Shown one piece after another: positions 1 through 12,012 of a DNA stretch of 64,000 bases. Every line of letters begins with the position of its first letter. Position 1 is the first letter of the stretch. The stretch is taken from NCBI RefSeq assembly GCF_030811715.1, contig NZ_JAUSRH010000016.1, forward strand, positions 20,564 to 84,563, in the 5' to 3' direction. The notes under the pieces are model-generated. The model had not been told where the DNA came from. It saw only the letters and a program-made list of their open reading frames with translations, and searched no databases. This stretch comes from Sinomonas atrocyanea. GTDB taxonomy: Bacteria; Actinomycetota; Actinomycetes; Actinomycetales; Micrococcaceae. Position numbers and translations under genes: made by a program.

Positions 1-456
<456 letters not shown>

Positions 457-566
457 TCAGTCGAGCATCCGCGAAGACTGCTCGAACTGTTAGACGGTCC
501 CGCACGCCGTTGGGCAGAGATTTGCACAGGGAAAGGCCGACAGCCCAAGTCTCCATTGTCATGGCT

Positions 567-587
567 GAAAGGCCGCACGGGCCTTTC
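567..587. terminator. Short GC hairpin in the gap-sodA intergenic region
   Basis: Perfect 8-bp stem (GAAAGGCC / GGCCTTTC) with a 5-nt loop, lying 20 nt from a second, larger hairpin. It has no U-tract on either strand. It could be a second half of a tandem terminator for sodA or structure in the gap leader. Confidence 0.4.
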
Positions 588-605
588 CGTTTCCCCATCC
601 TACGG

Positions 606-641
606 CGAAAGGGCCCGTCCGGGAACAGACGGACCCTTTCG
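606..641 (-). terminator. Probable terminator of sodA
   Basis: A 14-bp stem with one mismatch (CGAAAGGGCCCGTC against GACGGACCCTTTCG) and an 8-nt loop sits 36 nt beyond the sodA stop codon. The U-tract is poor, as is usual in high-GC actinobacteria, so the terminator call rests on stem strength and position. Confidence 0.6.
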
Positions 642-676
642 CACTGAAAGTCACAAAATGTGACGCAGGTCTCCGA

Positions 677-1300
677 TCAGGAGAAGGTGACGAGGCCCTT
701 GGCGCCCGAGCGGGCGGCCTCGAAGCGGCGGGCCACATCGGCCCAGTTGACGATGTTCCAGAAGGCCTTGACGTAGTCCGCCTTGACGTTCTGGTAGTCG
801 AGGTAGAAGGCGTGCTCCCACATGTCCAGCTGGAGGAGCGGCGTCGTCGCGACCGGCACGCCGTTCTGCTGGTCGTACATCTGCTCGATGACCAGGTTCC
901 CGCCGAGGGGCTCGTACGCGAGGATGGCCCAGCCGGAACCCTGGATGGTCGTGGCGGCGGCCGTGAAGTGGCCGCGGAAGGCGTCGAAGGAGCCGAAGTA
1001 CTCGTCGACCGCGGAAGCCAGCTCGCCCTCGGGCTTGTCGCCGCCGTCCGGGGAGAGGTTGTTCCAGAAGATCGAGTGGTTGAGGTGGCCGCCGAGGTTG
1101 AACTGGAGGTCCTTCGAGAGCTTGGCAGCGGCCGCGCCGTCGCCGTTGGACCGCGCCTCGGCCATCTTCTCGAGGGCGGTGTTGGCGCCGGCGACGTAGG
1201 CCGCGTGGTGCTTGTCGTGGTGGAGCTCCATGATCCGGGCCGAGATGTGCGGCTCGAGGGCGGCGTAGTCGTACGGGAGCTCGGGCAGTACGTAGGTCAC
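677..1300 (-). CDS. sodA: Superoxide dismutase, Mn/Fe family
   Basis: Converts superoxide to hydrogen peroxide and oxygen. The 207-residue protein starts [19 protein letters not shown]. It carries the metal-ligand histidine of the ELHHDKHH segment (His27), the [10 protein letters not shown] segment, and the C-terminal [11 protein letters not shown] motif with the Asp and His ligands. Length matches the family. The frame is open further upstream, but GTG at 1300 is chosen because GGAGG lies 5 nt before it and the protein then begins exactly as homologues do. A TAGGAT -10-like hexamer lies at 1365-1370, so this mRNA is predicted to have a normal leader. Mn versus Fe cannot be decided here. Confidence 0.96.
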   Translation of the reverse strand: MTYVLPELPYDYAALEPHISARIMELHHDKHHAAYVAGANTALEKMAEARSNGDGAAAAKLSKDLQFNLGGHLNHSIFWNNLSPDGGDKPEGELASAVDEYFGSFDAFRGHFTAAATTIQGSGWAILAYEPLGGNLVIEQMYDQQNGVPVATTPLLQLDMWEHAFYLDYQNVKADYVKAFWNIVNWADVARRFEAARSGAKGLVTFS

Positions 1301-1424
1301 AACATCCTCCATCGGTTGGCTCCCCGCACGCGCTGGTCGCGGCGCGCGGGCTGGTGACGGCTCCATCCTAAGCAGATGCGCCGGATGGGATACCGATCAT
1401 TGCGGTACCCGCGCCCGGCGCCGG

Positions 1425-2405
1425 TCAACCGTCGAGCATCTCCGGCGTCACATTGGCCTCGGTTCCGGGGACCCCCTCCTCGGCGGCCTTCTTGTCCGCC
1501 ATGGCCAGGAGCCGCCGGATCCGGCCCGCGATCGCGTCCTTCGTCATGGGCGGGTCGGCGAGCCGGCCCAGCTCGTCGAGGCTCGCCTGCTTGTGGGCGA
1601 CCCGGAGCTCGCCGGCGTAGCGCAGGTGCTCCGGGACGTCGGTGCCGAGGATCTCCAGGGCGCGCTCGACGCGGGCCCCGGCGGCCACGGCTGCCTGGGC
1701 CGACCGGCGCAGGTTGGCGTCGTCGAAGTTGGCCAGCCGGTTCGCGGTCGCGCGGACCTCCTTGCGCATGCGCCGCTCCTCCCACGCCATGAGCGCGTCG
1801 TGGGCGCCCATGCGCGTCAGCAGCGCGGCGATGGCGTCGCCGTCACGCACGACGACGCGGTCCACCCCCCGCACCTCGCGCGCCTTGGCGGCGATCCCCA
1901 GCCGGCGGGCGGCGCCCACGAGGGCGAGCGCGGCCTCCGGGCCCGGGCAGGTCACCTCGAGCGAGCTCGAGCGGCCGGGCTCGGTCAGCGACCCGTGCGC
2001 GAGGAAGGCCCCGCGCCAGACCGCCTCCGCGTCCGCGGCGGAGCCGTTGACGACAGTGGAGGGCAGGCCCCGGACGGGGCGCCCGCGGTTGTCGAGCAGC
2101 CCGGTCTGGCGGGCGAGGGCCTCGCCGTCGCGCACCACGCGCACCACGTACCGGCTCCCCCGCCGGAGCCCGCCGCCGGAGACCACGATGATCTCGCTGG
2201 GGTGCCCGTAGACCTCGGCGATGGCGGCCCGGAGCCGGCGGGCCGTCGCGGCGAGGTCCACCTCGGCCTCGATGACGATCCGCCCCGAGATGATGTGGAG
2301 CCCGCCGGCGAACCGCAGCATGGCGGAGACCTCCGCCTTGCGCTCGGAGGACTTCTTCACCGTCAGCCGCGACAGCTCGTCCTTGACGCTCTGGGTCAAT
2401 GCCAT
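1425..2405 (-). CDS. whiA: Sporulation/division transcription regulator WhiA
   Basis: DNA-binding regulator, conserved in Gram-positives, that in Streptomyces activates sporulation septation genes and elsewhere affects division. The 326-residue protein begins [14 protein letters not shown]. It has the N-terminal WhiA and LAGLIDADG-like homing-endonuclease fold (about 20-225, catalytically dead in the family) and a C-terminal helix-turn-helix (about 240-310, ending ...[14 protein letters not shown]). The start at 2405 matches family length; the frame is open upstream but without family similarity. It is last in the conserved uvrC-rapZ-yvcK-whiA order. The 43 nt to yvcK suggest cotranscription. 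Confidence 0.97.
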   Translation of the reverse strand: MALTQSVKDELSRLTVKKSSERKAEVSAMLRFAGGLHIISGRIVIEAEVDLAATARRLRAAIAEVYGHPSEIIVVSGGGLRRGSRYVVRVVRDGEALARQTGLLDNRGRPVRGLPSTVVNGSAADAEAVWRGAFLAHGSLTEPGRSSSLEVTCPGPEAALALVGAARRLGIAAKAREVRGVDRVVVRDGDAIAALLTRMGAHDALMAWEERRMRKEVRATANRLANFDDANLRRSAQAAVAAGARVERALEILGTDVPEHLRYAGELRVAHKQASLDELGRLADPPMTKDAIAGRIRRLLAMADKKAAEEGVPGTEANVTPEMLDG

Positions 2406-2448
2406 GGCTGTCCTTCCTGCTCCCGCGGCGTCCGCACCGGACCCACGC

Positions 2449-3495
2449 TCAACGGCCTGCCGCGGGGGTCCCGCCCCCGGTGAAGACCTCATGGTACGCA
2501 CCGGCCAGCCGGAGCGCGTCGTGCACCGGCCGTCGGCCGGAGGACCTCACTCTATCGAAGAGGACCTGCGCTCCGAGCTCGGCGGCGACCCGTTCGAACT
2601 CCGCGCGATCCGCCACCGACGCATGGTCCGCGATCACCGCATCCACCCGGAACCCCGGTGCGACCCGCTGGATCGCGCGGAGGTGGTCGGCCGCGCTCAT
2701 GCCCGTGGTCTCCTTGGTGTCGACCGCGAGGTTCATCGTCAGGCAGCGGCGGGCCGGGGTGTCGACGAGGGCCTGGCGCAGCTGCGGCAGGAGCAGGTGC
2801 GGCAGCACCGAGGTGTACCAGGAGCCGGGGCCGAGCACGACCCAGTCGGCGAGTTCGATCGCGCTGAGGGTCTCGGGGCACGCGGGGGCGTCGTCCGGCT
2901 CGAGCCGGACGTCCTCGAGGCGGCCGGCCACCGCGCACGCGGCCTGCCCGCGGATGGTCTCCACCCGCGCGGGGCCGCCGTGGGCGCCGCCGCCGGTGAC
3001 CACGACGTCGCCCTCGATGGTGAGGGGAACGCGGGACATCGGCAGCACCTGGCCGCGCGCGCCGAGCAGGGCGCCGGCCCAGCGCAGGCCGTCGACGACG
3101 TCCCCCAGCAGCTCCCACAGGGTGACGATGAGCAGATTGCCCATCGCATGGTTGTCGAGGCCGCTCGTGCCGGCCGGGGAGCGGAACCGGTGCTGCATGA
3201 CGTCGCGCCACGTCCTCCCCCAGTCGGTGTCGTCGCACAGCGCGGCCAGGGCCATCCGGAGGTCGCCGGGCGGGAGGACGCCGAAGTCGGCCCGGAGGCG
3301 GCCGGAGGAGCCGCCGTCGTCCGCGACGGTCACGACGGCGGTGAGCTCCGTGGTGAGCAGGCGCAGGGCGGACAGCGACGCGGCGAGGCCGTGGCCACCG
3401 CCGAGGGCGACGACGGCGGGACCCTTGGGCTTGCCGCCGTCGGTGCCCGCGCCCGGGCGGATGAGGGGCAGCGGCCCCGTGAAGAGCGTGCTCAC
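2449..3495 (-). CDS. yvcK: Gluconeogenesis factor YvcK/CofD-like protein
   Basis: UPF0052/YvcK family, a UDP-sugar-binding CofD-like protein needed for normal cell shape and growth on gluconeogenic carbon sources in several bacteria. The 348-residue protein has the N-terminal nucleotide-binding loop [17 protein letters not shown] (about 30-46), the [12 protein letters not shown] segment and the HAMGNLLI segment. GTG at 3495 overlaps the rapZ stop by 4 nt (GTGA), giving tight translational coupling. The frame upstream is only the shadow of rapZ. The molecular activity of this family is not settled; the name follows homology and conserved neighbourhood. Confidence 0.95.
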   Translation of the reverse strand: MSTLFTGPLPLIRPGAGTDGGKPKGPAVVALGGGHGLAASLSALRLLTTELTAVVTVADDGGSSGRLRADFGVLPPGDLRMALAALCDDTDWGRTWRDVMQHRFRSPAGTSGLDNHAMGNLLIVTLWELLGDVVDGLRWAGALLGARGQVLPMSRVPLTIEGDVVVTGGGAHGGPARVETIRGQAACAVAGRLEDVRLEPDDAPACPETLSAIELADWVVLGPGSWYTSVLPHLLLPQLRQALVDTPARRCLTMNLAVDTKETTGMSAADHLRAIQRVAPGFRVDAVIADHASVADRAEFERVAAELGAQVLFDRVRSSGRRPVHDALRLAGAYHEVFTGGGTPAAGR

Positions 3496-4415
3496 TCGCG
3501 GCCGAGGTCCCGGTGCGCCGTGGTGACCGTGACCCGGGGCTGCTGGGCGAGCCGCTTGGAGATCTCCTCGGCGATCGCGACCGAGCGGTGCTTGCCGCCG
3601 GTGCAGCCGATCGCGATCGTGGCGTAGTGCTTGTTCTCGCGGCGGTAGCCGGCGAGGACGGGCTCGAGGGCGTTCACGTAGCGCTCCACGAACTCCTGGG
3701 CCCCGTTGGCCACGAGCACGTAGTCCCGCACGTCCGGGTCCAGGCCGGTGTGCGGGCGCAGCTGGGGCACCCAGTGCGGGTTGGGGAGGAAGCGCACATC
3801 GGCGACGAAGTTGGCGTCGGCCGGGAGGCCGTACTTGAAGCCGAAGCTCATGACGTTCAGCCGCACCGTCACGGGGCCCTTCTCGGAGAAGAGCTCCGTG
3901 ATGGCCGTGGCGAGGCCGTGCACGTTGAAGTCCGAGGTGTCCAGGACGATCGTCGCGTGGTCCCTGAGCTCGCGCAGGAGGGTCCGCTCCTCCGCGATGC
4001 CGTCCGAGATGCGGCCGCCCTCCTGGAGGGGGTGGGGGCGGCGGCCCTGCTCGAACCGGCGGATGAGCACGTCGTCGCTCGCGTCGAGGAACAGCAGGCG
4101 GTACTCCGTGCCGCTCGAGGTGAGCTGGCCGAGCGCGTCGCGGATGTCGGCGAAGAGCGCCTTGCTGCGCACGTCCATGACGACCGCGAGCTTGGGGATG
4201 CGGTCCGGCGAGTGGCGGACGAGGTCGGATAGGGTGCCGAGCAGCTGCGGGGGGAGGTTCTCGACGACGTACCACCCGTGGTCCTCGAGGGCGTTCGCCG
4301 CGGTGCTGCGGCCGGCGCCGGACATCCCCGTGACGATGAGCAGCTCGGACGCGGGCGGCCTGACCGGAGTCAGGTCTGTCTCGTGGCCGGCCTCGGCGGC
4401 GCTCGTCTCGGTCAT
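3492..4415 (-). CDS. rapZ: RNase adapter RapZ / UPF0042 nucleotide-binding protein
   Basis: A P-loop protein that in E. coli delivers small RNA GlmZ to RNase E; in actinobacteria its partner is unknown. The 307-residue protein has Walker A VTGMSGAGRSTAANAL near residue 30, the WYVVENLPP motif after it, and the C-terminal RapZ-type domain ending in GCTGGKHRSVAIAEE. The first 20 residues are an unconserved acidic extension. ATG at 4415 follows a TAGGCT -10 by only 6 nt, so the transcript is probably leaderless. First of the rapZ-yvcK-whiA group, separated from uvrC by 13 nt. Confidence 0.96.
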   Translation of the reverse strand: MTETSAAEAGHETDLTPVRPPASELLIVTGMSGAGRSTAANALEDHGWYVVENLPPQLLGTLSDLVRHSPDRIPKLAVVMDVRSKALFADIRDALGQLTSSGTEYRLLFLDASDDVLIRRFEQGRRPHPLQEGGRISDGIAEERTLLRELRDHATIVLDTSDFNVHGLATAITELFSEKGPVTVRLNVMSFGFKYGLPADANFVADVRFLPNPHWVPQLRPHTGLDPDVRDYVLVANGAQEFVERYVNALEPVLAGYRRENKHYATIAIGCTGGKHRSVAIAEEISKRLAQQPRVTVTTAHRDLGRE

Positions 4416-4421
4416 GGTGCC

Positions 4422-4427
4422 AGCCTA
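4422..4427 (-). promoter_or_regulatory. -10 hexamer TAGGCT of rapZ (leaderless)
   Basis: TAGGCT lies 6 nt before the rapZ ATG, placing the transcription start at or within a base or two of the start codon. The same motif and spacing recur at many genes of this window. It lies in the 13-nt gap after the uvrC stop, giving rapZ its own promoter. Confidence 0.65.
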
Positions 4428-4428
4428 G

Positions 4429-6357
4429 CTAAGACTCCACGATTTCGCCGGTGGCGTAGTTGACGGCGGGGGCTGGCTGCTCCACTCCGTGGAGCCGGGC
4501 GTGGATGGCCGCCGCGAGGGACGGGCCCACCCCGTTCACGTCCGTGATCTCGGTCACCGACGCGGCCCGGAGCCGCTTGAGCGAGCCGAAGTGCGCCAGG
4601 ACGGCCTTCTGACGGGCAGGGCCCAGCCCGGGGACCTCGTCGAGGAGGGACGCGGTCATCGACTTCGCGCGCCGCTGCCGGTGGAAGGTGATGGCGAAGC
4701 GGTGGGCCTCGTCGCGGATGCGCTGGAGCAGGTACAGGCCCTGTGAGGCGCGGGGCAGGATGACGGGGAAGTCGCCCTCGGGGAGCCAGACCTCCTCGAG
4801 CCGCTTGGCGAGGCCCACGACGCGGACCTCGTCTCCGATGCCGAGCTCGGCGAGGGCCCGGACCGCGGCCGTCACCTGGGGCTGGCCGCCGTCCACCACG
4901 ACGAGGTTCGGCGGGTAGGCGAACTTGCCGCTGTCCCGCTCCTCGACCGGCCGCTCGCGCTCGGCGAGGTAGTTGCGGAAGCGGCGCGTCAGGACGTCAT
5001 GCATCGCCGCCGTGTCGTCGCGGGCCGCCTCGCCCGTGATCGTGAACTTGCGGTACTCGCTCTTCTTCGTGAGCCCGTCCTCGACCACGACCATCGAGGC
5101 CACGACGTTGGTGCCCTGGACGTGGGAGATGTCGAAGGACTCGATGCGCAGGGGCGGCTCGGGCAGCTCGAGCGCGTCCTGGAGCTCCTGCAGGGCGAGG
5201 GAGCGGGTCGTGATGTCCCCCGCGCGGCGGCTCTTGTGCAGCCGCAGGGCCTGGACCGCGTTCTCGTGCACGGTCTTGAGCAGGGCGGCCTTGTCGCCCC
5301 GCTGCGGCACCCGCAGCTCGACCCGCGCGCCGCGCAGGCCGGTGAGCCAGATGCCGAGCTCGTCGGCATCCTCCGGCAGGACCGGGACGAGCACCTCGCG
5401 CGGGAGCCGCCCGTTCGTCTCCTCCTGGTCGCCGTAGACCTGCTGGAGCAGGTGGCCCACGAGCGCCTCGGGCGTCGTGTCCTCAACCTTCTCCACGATC
5501 CACCCGCGCTGGCCGCGGATGCGCCCGCCCCGGACGTGGAACACCTGCACGGCGGCCTCGAGCTCGTCCTCCTCGACGGCGAAGACGTCCGCGTCGGTCT
5601 CTTCGGAGAGCACCACCGCGTTGCGTTCGAAGACCTTCCGCATGGCCACGATGTCGTCCCGCAGCCGCGCGGCGTTCTCGTAGTCGAGGTCGGAGACGGC
5701 GTCCGCCATCTTGCGCTCAAGCTGGGTGATGAAGCGCTTGGCCTCGCCGCCCATGAAGGCGCAGAAGTCGTCGGCGAGGGCGCGGTGGTCCTCCTCGCTG
5801 ATGCGGCCCACGCACGGGGCCGAGCACTTGTCGATGTAGCCGAGCAGGCACGGGCGCCCGCTCTGCTCGGCGCGCCGGAACACTCCGGCGCTGCACGAGC
5901 GGACCGGGAAGACGCGCAGGAGGGTGTCCATGGTCTCGCGGATGGCCCCGGCCGTGTAGGGCCCGAAGTAGCGGGTGCCCTTGCGCCGCTCGCCGCGCAT
6001 GACCATGACGCGGGGGTACTTCTCCCCCATCGTGACGGCGAGGTAGGGGTAGGTCTTGTCGTCGCGGAAGGCGAGGTTGTAGCGCGGCCTGAACTCCTTG
6101 ATCCAGGTGTACTCGAGCTGGAGGGCCTCGAGCTCGCTCCCGACCACGGTCCACTCGACACTCGCGGCCGTGTGGACCATCGCGTACGTCTTGGGCAGGA
6201 GCGTCGCCGGCCGCGCGAAGTAGGACGTGAGCCGCTGGCGGAGGTTCTTGGCCTTGCCGACATAGATGACCCGCCCGTGCGGGTCCCGGAAGCGGTAGAC
6301 GCCAGGGTCGGTCGGGATCTCGCCGGTCCTGGGCCGGTAGCTCGCTGGATCTGCCAC
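4429..6357 (-). CDS. uvrC: Excinuclease ABC subunit C
   Basis: Nucleotide-excision-repair nuclease that cuts on both sides of a lesion in the UvrB-DNA complex. The 642-residue protein has the GIY-YIG nuclease (about 14-95, PGVYRFRD...[13 protein letters not shown]), a cysteine-containing segment ([30 protein letters not shown] is its core, about 155-185), a UVR motif binding UvrB (about 210-245), the RNase H-like second nuclease with [10 protein letters not shown], and helix-hairpin-helix motifs near the C-terminus. Length is normal. GTG at 6357 follows a TAGACT -10 by 6 nt. uvrA and uvrB are in this window too but are not linked to uvrC. Confidence 0.98.
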   Translation of the reverse strand: MADPASYRPRTGEIPTDPGVYRFRDPHGRVIYVGKAKNLRQRLTSYFARPATLLPKTYAMVHTAASVEWTVVGSELEALQLEYTWIKEFRPRYNLAFRDDKTYPYLAVTMGEKYPRVMVMRGERRKGTRYFGPYTAGAIRETMDTLLRVFPVRSCSAGVFRRAEQSGRPCLLGYIDKCSAPCVGRISEEDHRALADDFCAFMGGEAKRFITQLERKMADAVSDLDYENAARLRDDIVAMRKVFERNAVVLSEETDADVFAVEEDELEAAVQVFHVRGGRIRGQRGWIVEKVEDTTPEALVGHLLQQVYGDQEETNGRLPREVLVPVLPEDADELGIWLTGLRGARVELRVPQRGDKAALLKTVHENAVQALRLHKSRRAGDITTRSLALQELQDALELPEPPLRIESFDISHVQGTNVVASMVVVEDGLTKKSEYRKFTITGEAARDDTAAMHDVLTRRFRNYLAERERPVEERDSGKFAYPPNLVVVDGGQPQVTAAVRALAELGIGDEVRVVGLAKRLEEVWLPEGDFPVILPRASQGLYLLQRIRDEAHRFAITFHRQRRAKSMTASLLDEVPGLGPARQKAVLAHFGSLKRLRAASVTEITDVNGVGPSLAAAIHARLHGVEQPAPAVNYATGEIVES

Positions 6358-6363
6358 CGCTCC

Positions 6364-6369
6364 AGTCTA
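6364..6369 (-). promoter_or_regulatory. -10 hexamer TAGACT of uvrC (leaderless)
   Basis: TAGACT with a 6-nt gap to the GTG start predicts a leaderless uvrC mRNA. No TCGAA-type LexA box is visible next to it, unlike uvrA. Confidence 0.65.
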
Positions 6370-6424
6370 GGAGAGTCGGCGGGTCCTCCCGTGCGCGCGG
6401 CCCGCCGTGCGGCCCCCCGCGCGG

Positions 6425-7090
6425 CTAGTGCGAGGGCGGCTTGTTGTAGCCGGCCGCGCGCTCCTGCCCGCTGAGGGCGGCGATGGCGTCCATGATCCGG
6501 TCGGTCGCCTCGCGGCGCAGCGGGAGCGAGTGGTCCGGCCCGGTCTTGTCGAACCACAGCGGCTCGCCGACGCGCATCTCGAAGTGCTGCGGCCGGATCG
6601 CGTTCCTGCCCGCCGGCTGGAGGTTCTCCGTCCCGACGAGCCCGACCGGGACCACGGGCGCGCCGGTCGTGAGCGCGAGCCAGCCGACGCCGGTCCGGCC
6701 GCGGTAGAGCAGGCCGTCGCGGGAGCGTGTGCCCTCGGGGTAGATGCCGATCGCCTCGCCCTGGTCGAGGATGTCGAGCAGCGTCTTGAGCGCGGCCACG
6801 CTCGCCGCCTGCTCGCCGCGCTCCACGGGGATGGACCCCACGCCCTCGAAGAAGGCCTTCATGAGCTTGCCCTTGACGCCCTTGCCCGTGAAATACTCGG
6901 CCTTCGCGAAGAACGCGACGCCGCGGGGCATGAGCGCCTGGATGATGACGGAGTCGAGGAACGAGAGGTGGTTGGAGGCCACGATGAAGGGGCCGCTCTC
7001 GGGCACGTTCTCCAGCCCCGTCACAGTGGGACGGCAGAGGCCGCCGATGAGGCCCCGGATGCTCTGCCGGGTCATGGAGTAGATCAGCAC
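6425..7090 (-). CDS. 1-acyl-sn-glycerol-3-phosphate acyltransferase (PlsC family)
   Basis: Predicted membrane-associated acyltransferase that adds the second acyl chain in phospholipid synthesis. The 221-residue protein has the PlsC block I NHLSFLDS (NHxxxxD, about residues 40-47), the FxKAE and GxIPVERG segments, and block III YPEGTRS. GTG at 7090 is chosen because a GGAGG stands 7 nt upstream and the codon overlaps the end of the HAD gene by 7 nt; the frame remains open upstream only as that gene's shadow. ATG at 7075 is the alternative. Coupling to the phosphatase suggests one transcript. Substrate specificity is not resolved. Confidence 0.88.
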   Translation of the reverse strand: MLIYSMTRQSIRGLIGGLCRPTVTGLENVPESGPFIVASNHLSFLDSVIIQALMPRGVAFFAKAEYFTGKGVKGKLMKAFFEGVGSIPVERGEQAASVAALKTLLDILDQGEAIGIYPEGTRSRDGLLYRGRTGVGWLALTTGAPVVPVGLVGTENLQPAGRNAIRPQHFEMRVGEPLWFDKTGPDHSLPLRREATDRIMDAIAALSGQERAAGYNKPPSH

Positions 7091-7782
7091 GCGGCGGCCT
7101 CCGGTGCACGGTGGAGCACGACGTCGATCGCCCGCCCGAGCTCGTCGGCGTCGCCGACCGCGGCGGCGAGGTCGAGGGACGCGAATTCGCCCTCGGGCGC
7201 GAAGCCCCACCGGACTCCGATGCACGGCAGCCCGTTCGCGGCGGCGCCCGCGGCGTCGTGCCGCCGGTCGCCGATCATGACCGAGCGCTCTGCGCGGCCG
7301 TGATTCGTCTCGAGGGCGGCACGGACCATCCCCGCCTTCCCATCCGGAGCGGGCGGAAGCGTCTCGTCGTCGGGCGCTCCGTGGATGCTGTGGAAGTGGA
7401 CGTCGAGGCCGTGGGCGCGCAGGAGGCGCTCGGCGAGGTTCTGCGGCTTCTGGGTGGCGACGGCTAGGTGCACCCCCTCGGCCCGCAGGCGGCCGAGCAA
7501 CTCGGGGATGCCGGGATACGGCCTGCTCTCGGCCATCCCGTGCGAGATGTAGCGCTGCCGGTAGGTGTGGACCACCGCCGAGAGCGTCTCCTCGGGCACG
7601 TCCGCGAGCCGGTGCAGGGATTCCAGGAGCGGCGGGCCCACCATGCTGGAGAGCGTCTCGCTGTCGGGGACGGGCAGCCCGTGGGCCTGCAGGGCGAAGG
7701 CGATGCCGCCGGTGATGCTCCCCGCCGGGTCGATGAGGGTTCCGTCCAGATCGAAGATCGCAAGCGCGGGGCTGTCAGTCAC
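7084..7782 (-). CDS. HAD-superfamily hydrolase, phosphoglycolate phosphatase-like
   Basis: Small-molecule phosphatase of the HAD superfamily. The 232-residue protein has motif I IFDLDGTLIDPAG with nucleophile Asp near residue 9, the helical C1 cap, a threonine motif II (VATQKPQNLAE), and motif IV GDRRHDAAGAAANG. It resembles Gph/PpaX-type phosphatases; the substrate is not known. GTG at 7782 is chosen over upstream starts because it begins close to motif I and follows a GAGACT hexamer by 6 nt, the arrangement seen at many genes here. It ends by overlapping the acyltransferase start. Confidence 0.85.
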   Translation of the reverse strand: MTDSPALAIFDLDGTLIDPAGSITGGIAFALQAHGLPVPDSETLSSMVGPPLLESLHRLADVPEETLSAVVHTYRQRYISHGMAESRPYPGIPELLGRLRAEGVHLAVATQKPQNLAERLLRAHGLDVHFHSIHGAPDDETLPPAPDGKAGMVRAALETNHGRAERSVMIGDRRHDAAGAAANGLPCIGVRWGFAPEGEFASLDLAAAVGDADELGRAIDVVLHRAPEAAAC

Positions 7783-7834
7783 CGGGACAGTCTCGCACAT
7801 CGCCCGCGCCGGACCGAAACGGACACGGCCATGG

Positions 7835-7882
7835 CATGAACGCCGCGGCATGGAACCGAGGATCCATGCCGCGGCGCTCATG
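7835..7882. terminator. Long near-perfect hairpin between uvrA and the HAD gene
   Basis: The core is a perfect 14-bp stem (CGCCGCGGCATGGA at 7841-7854, its complement at 7863-7876) with an 8-nt loop. After one mismatch the stem extends 5 bp further (CATGA / TCATG). It begins 15 nt beyond the uvrA stop codon. It is the likely uvrA terminator, although no U-tract follows. A palindromic repeat element is the alternative; I saw no second copy in the window. Confidence 0.65.
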
Positions 7883-7896
7883 TTCGACGGGTGCGG

Positions 7897-10866
<2,970 letters not shown>

Positions 10867-10872
10867 CTGACT

Positions 10873-10878
10873 ATGCTA
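10873..10878 (-). promoter_or_regulatory. -10 hexamer TAGCAT of uvrA (leaderless)
   Basis: TAGCAT 6 nt before the uvrA GTG start. About 17 nt further upstream, where the -35 should be, sits the LexA-type palindrome. Confidence 0.65.
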
Positions 10879-10895
10879 GTGGACAGGATCGAAAT

Positions 10896-10911
10896 TCGAA
10901 AATGTCTTCGA
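10896..10911. promoter_or_regulatory. LexA/SOS box of uvrA
   Basis: TCGAAAATGTCTTCGA is a perfect TCGAA-N6-TTCGA palindrome, matching the actinobacterial/Bacillus-type SOS box half-sites and their spacing; the inner C/G of the consensus TCGAAC-N4-GTTCGA is not kept. It covers the expected -35 of the uvrA promoter, an ideal repression position. uvrA is a classical SOS gene in many bacteria. No LexA gene is in the window. Confidence 0.7.
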
Positions 10912-10924
10912 TGTGAGCTTGGGC

Positions 10925-11320
10925 TCACCCGGCCTGCGGGCGGTCCCTGGTGCCGTAGGCCGCGGTGACGAGGGTGACAGCCTCCTCGAGCGAGCAGCCC
11001 CGTGCCGCCGCGGTGCGCACGAACGCCGCCGCAGCCGCCGCGAGGTCCTCGTCCCGCTGGCCCCGGGGGGCCACCGTGGTGCCGGCCCGCCCGGCTGTCT
11101 CGAGGACGCCGGCCTCCTCGAGCTCGCGGTAGGCGCGCGCCACGGTGTGCGGCGCAACCCCGAGCTCGCCCGCGAGCGCGCGCACCGACGGCAGCTTCGT
11201 GCCGACCCCCAGGCCCCCCTCCTCCACGAGCCCCAGGATGTGCCGCCGGAGCTGCTCGAAGAGCGGAACGGCCAGCTCCGCGTTGGGGCGCCACCGCCCC
11301 GGGAAATCACCCTTTGCCAT
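10925..11320 (-). CDS. GntR-family transcriptional regulator (YtrA-like)
   Basis: A 131-residue DNA-binding protein with an N-terminal winged helix of GntR type (about 15-85: PLFEQLRRHILGLVEEG, then TKLPSVRALAGELGVAPHTVARAYRELEEAGVLET) and only a short C-terminal helical tail. That is the layout of the YtrA subfamily, which often controls nearby ABC transporters; none lies here. It is divergent from the MBL hydrolase gene, with both promoters within 37 bp, so regulation of that gene and autoregulation are plausible. ATG at 11320 follows TACGCT by 6 nt. The ligand is unknown. Confidence 0.9.
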   Translation of the reverse strand: MAKGDFPGRWRPNAELAVPLFEQLRRHILGLVEEGGLGVGTKLPSVRALAGELGVAPHTVARAYRELEEAGVLETAGRAGTTVAPRGQRDEDLAAAAAAFVRTAAARGCSLEEAVTLVTAAYGTRDRPQAG

Positions 11321-11326
11321 TGGCCC

Positions 11327-11349
11327 AGCGTAGCGAAGCCGCCTAGGGT
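11327..11349. promoter_or_regulatory. Divergent leaderless promoters for the GntR and MBL genes
   Basis: On the minus strand TACGCT (11327-11332) is 6 nt from the GntR ATG; on the plus strand TAGGGT (11344-11349) is 7 nt from the MBL ATG. The two promoters therefore overlap and an operator for the GntR protein would affect both. Confidence 0.6.
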
Positions 11350-11356
11350 GGCGTCC

Positions 11357-12007
11357 ATGAGCACCCTCGTGAAAGACCTCGGGCGCGTCACGGTGCGCCG
11401 GATCTCCGTGAGCGACATGGACAACAACGTCTACCTCATCACGGCCAAGGCCTCAGGAGCCCAGGTCCTCATCGACGCCGCCGACGACCTCCCGGCCATC
11501 CGCGCCCTGCTCGCCGAGGGCGCGGCCGATGCGCAGGGACCGGCGAAGCTCGCCCTGATCGCGACGACGCACCAGCACTGGGACCATGTCCGGGCGCTCG
11601 AGGGGCTCGTGGAGGAGACGGGCGCGCCGGTCGCCGCCGGCCGGCAGGACGTGTCCGGAATCCCCGCCCCGGTCGGGGTCGTCCTCGACCACGGCGACGT
11701 GGGCACCTTCGACGGGTTCGAGCTGACCGCCGTCCACCTGCGGGGGCACACGCCGGGATCGATCGCCTACGTGCTGGCCGAGCCCGGCTCGGCGCCGCTC
11801 ATCTTCTCCGGCGACTCCCTCTTCCCCGGCGGCATCGGGAACACCCAGCAGGACCCCGACCGCTTCGCGCTCCTCTACGGCGACGTCGTCGAGCGCCTGT
11901 TCGGCGCGTACCCGGACGAGTCCGAGGTCCACCCCGGACACGGCAAGCCCACCACGCTCGGCGCCGAGCGGCCGCACCTGGCCGAGTGGAAGGAGCGGGG
12001 CTGGTAG
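11357..12007 (+). CDS. MBL-fold metallo-hydrolase
   Basis: A 216-residue metallo-beta-lactamase-fold hydrolase of the glyoxalase II-like group. The metal motif is THQHWDHVRAL (HxHxDH with Gln and Trp as the variable positions), followed by the second ligand in HLRGHTPGSIAY, FSGDSLFPGGIGNT with the bridging Asp, and the final His in VHPGHGKPT. These suggest a dinuclear metal hydrolase; the substrate is not known. The start ATG at 11357 is supported by TAGGGT 7 nt upstream. The amidohydrolase gene begins 5 nt after its stop, so they are probably cotranscribed. Confidence 0.9.
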   Translation: MSTLVKDLGRVTVRRISVSDMDNNVYLITAKASGAQVLIDAADDLPAIRALLAEGAADAQGPAKLALIATTHQHWDHVRALEGLVEETGAPVAAGRQDVSGIPAPVGVVLDHGDVGTFDGFELTAVHLRGHTPGSIAYVLAEPGSAPLIFSGDSLFPGGIGNTQQDPDRFALLYGDVVERLFGAYPDESEVHPGHGKPTTLGAERPHLAEWKERGW

Positions 12008-12012
12008 CCGGC

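Noticed and set aside
2221..3627. Long plus-strand frames (up to 468 codons) opposite yvcK and whiA, and many like them elsewhere
   Set aside because: In DNA of about 70% GC the strand opposite a gene rarely has stop codons. The products are Arg/Pro/Gly/Ala-rich with no domains, and the other strand holds a conserved gene.
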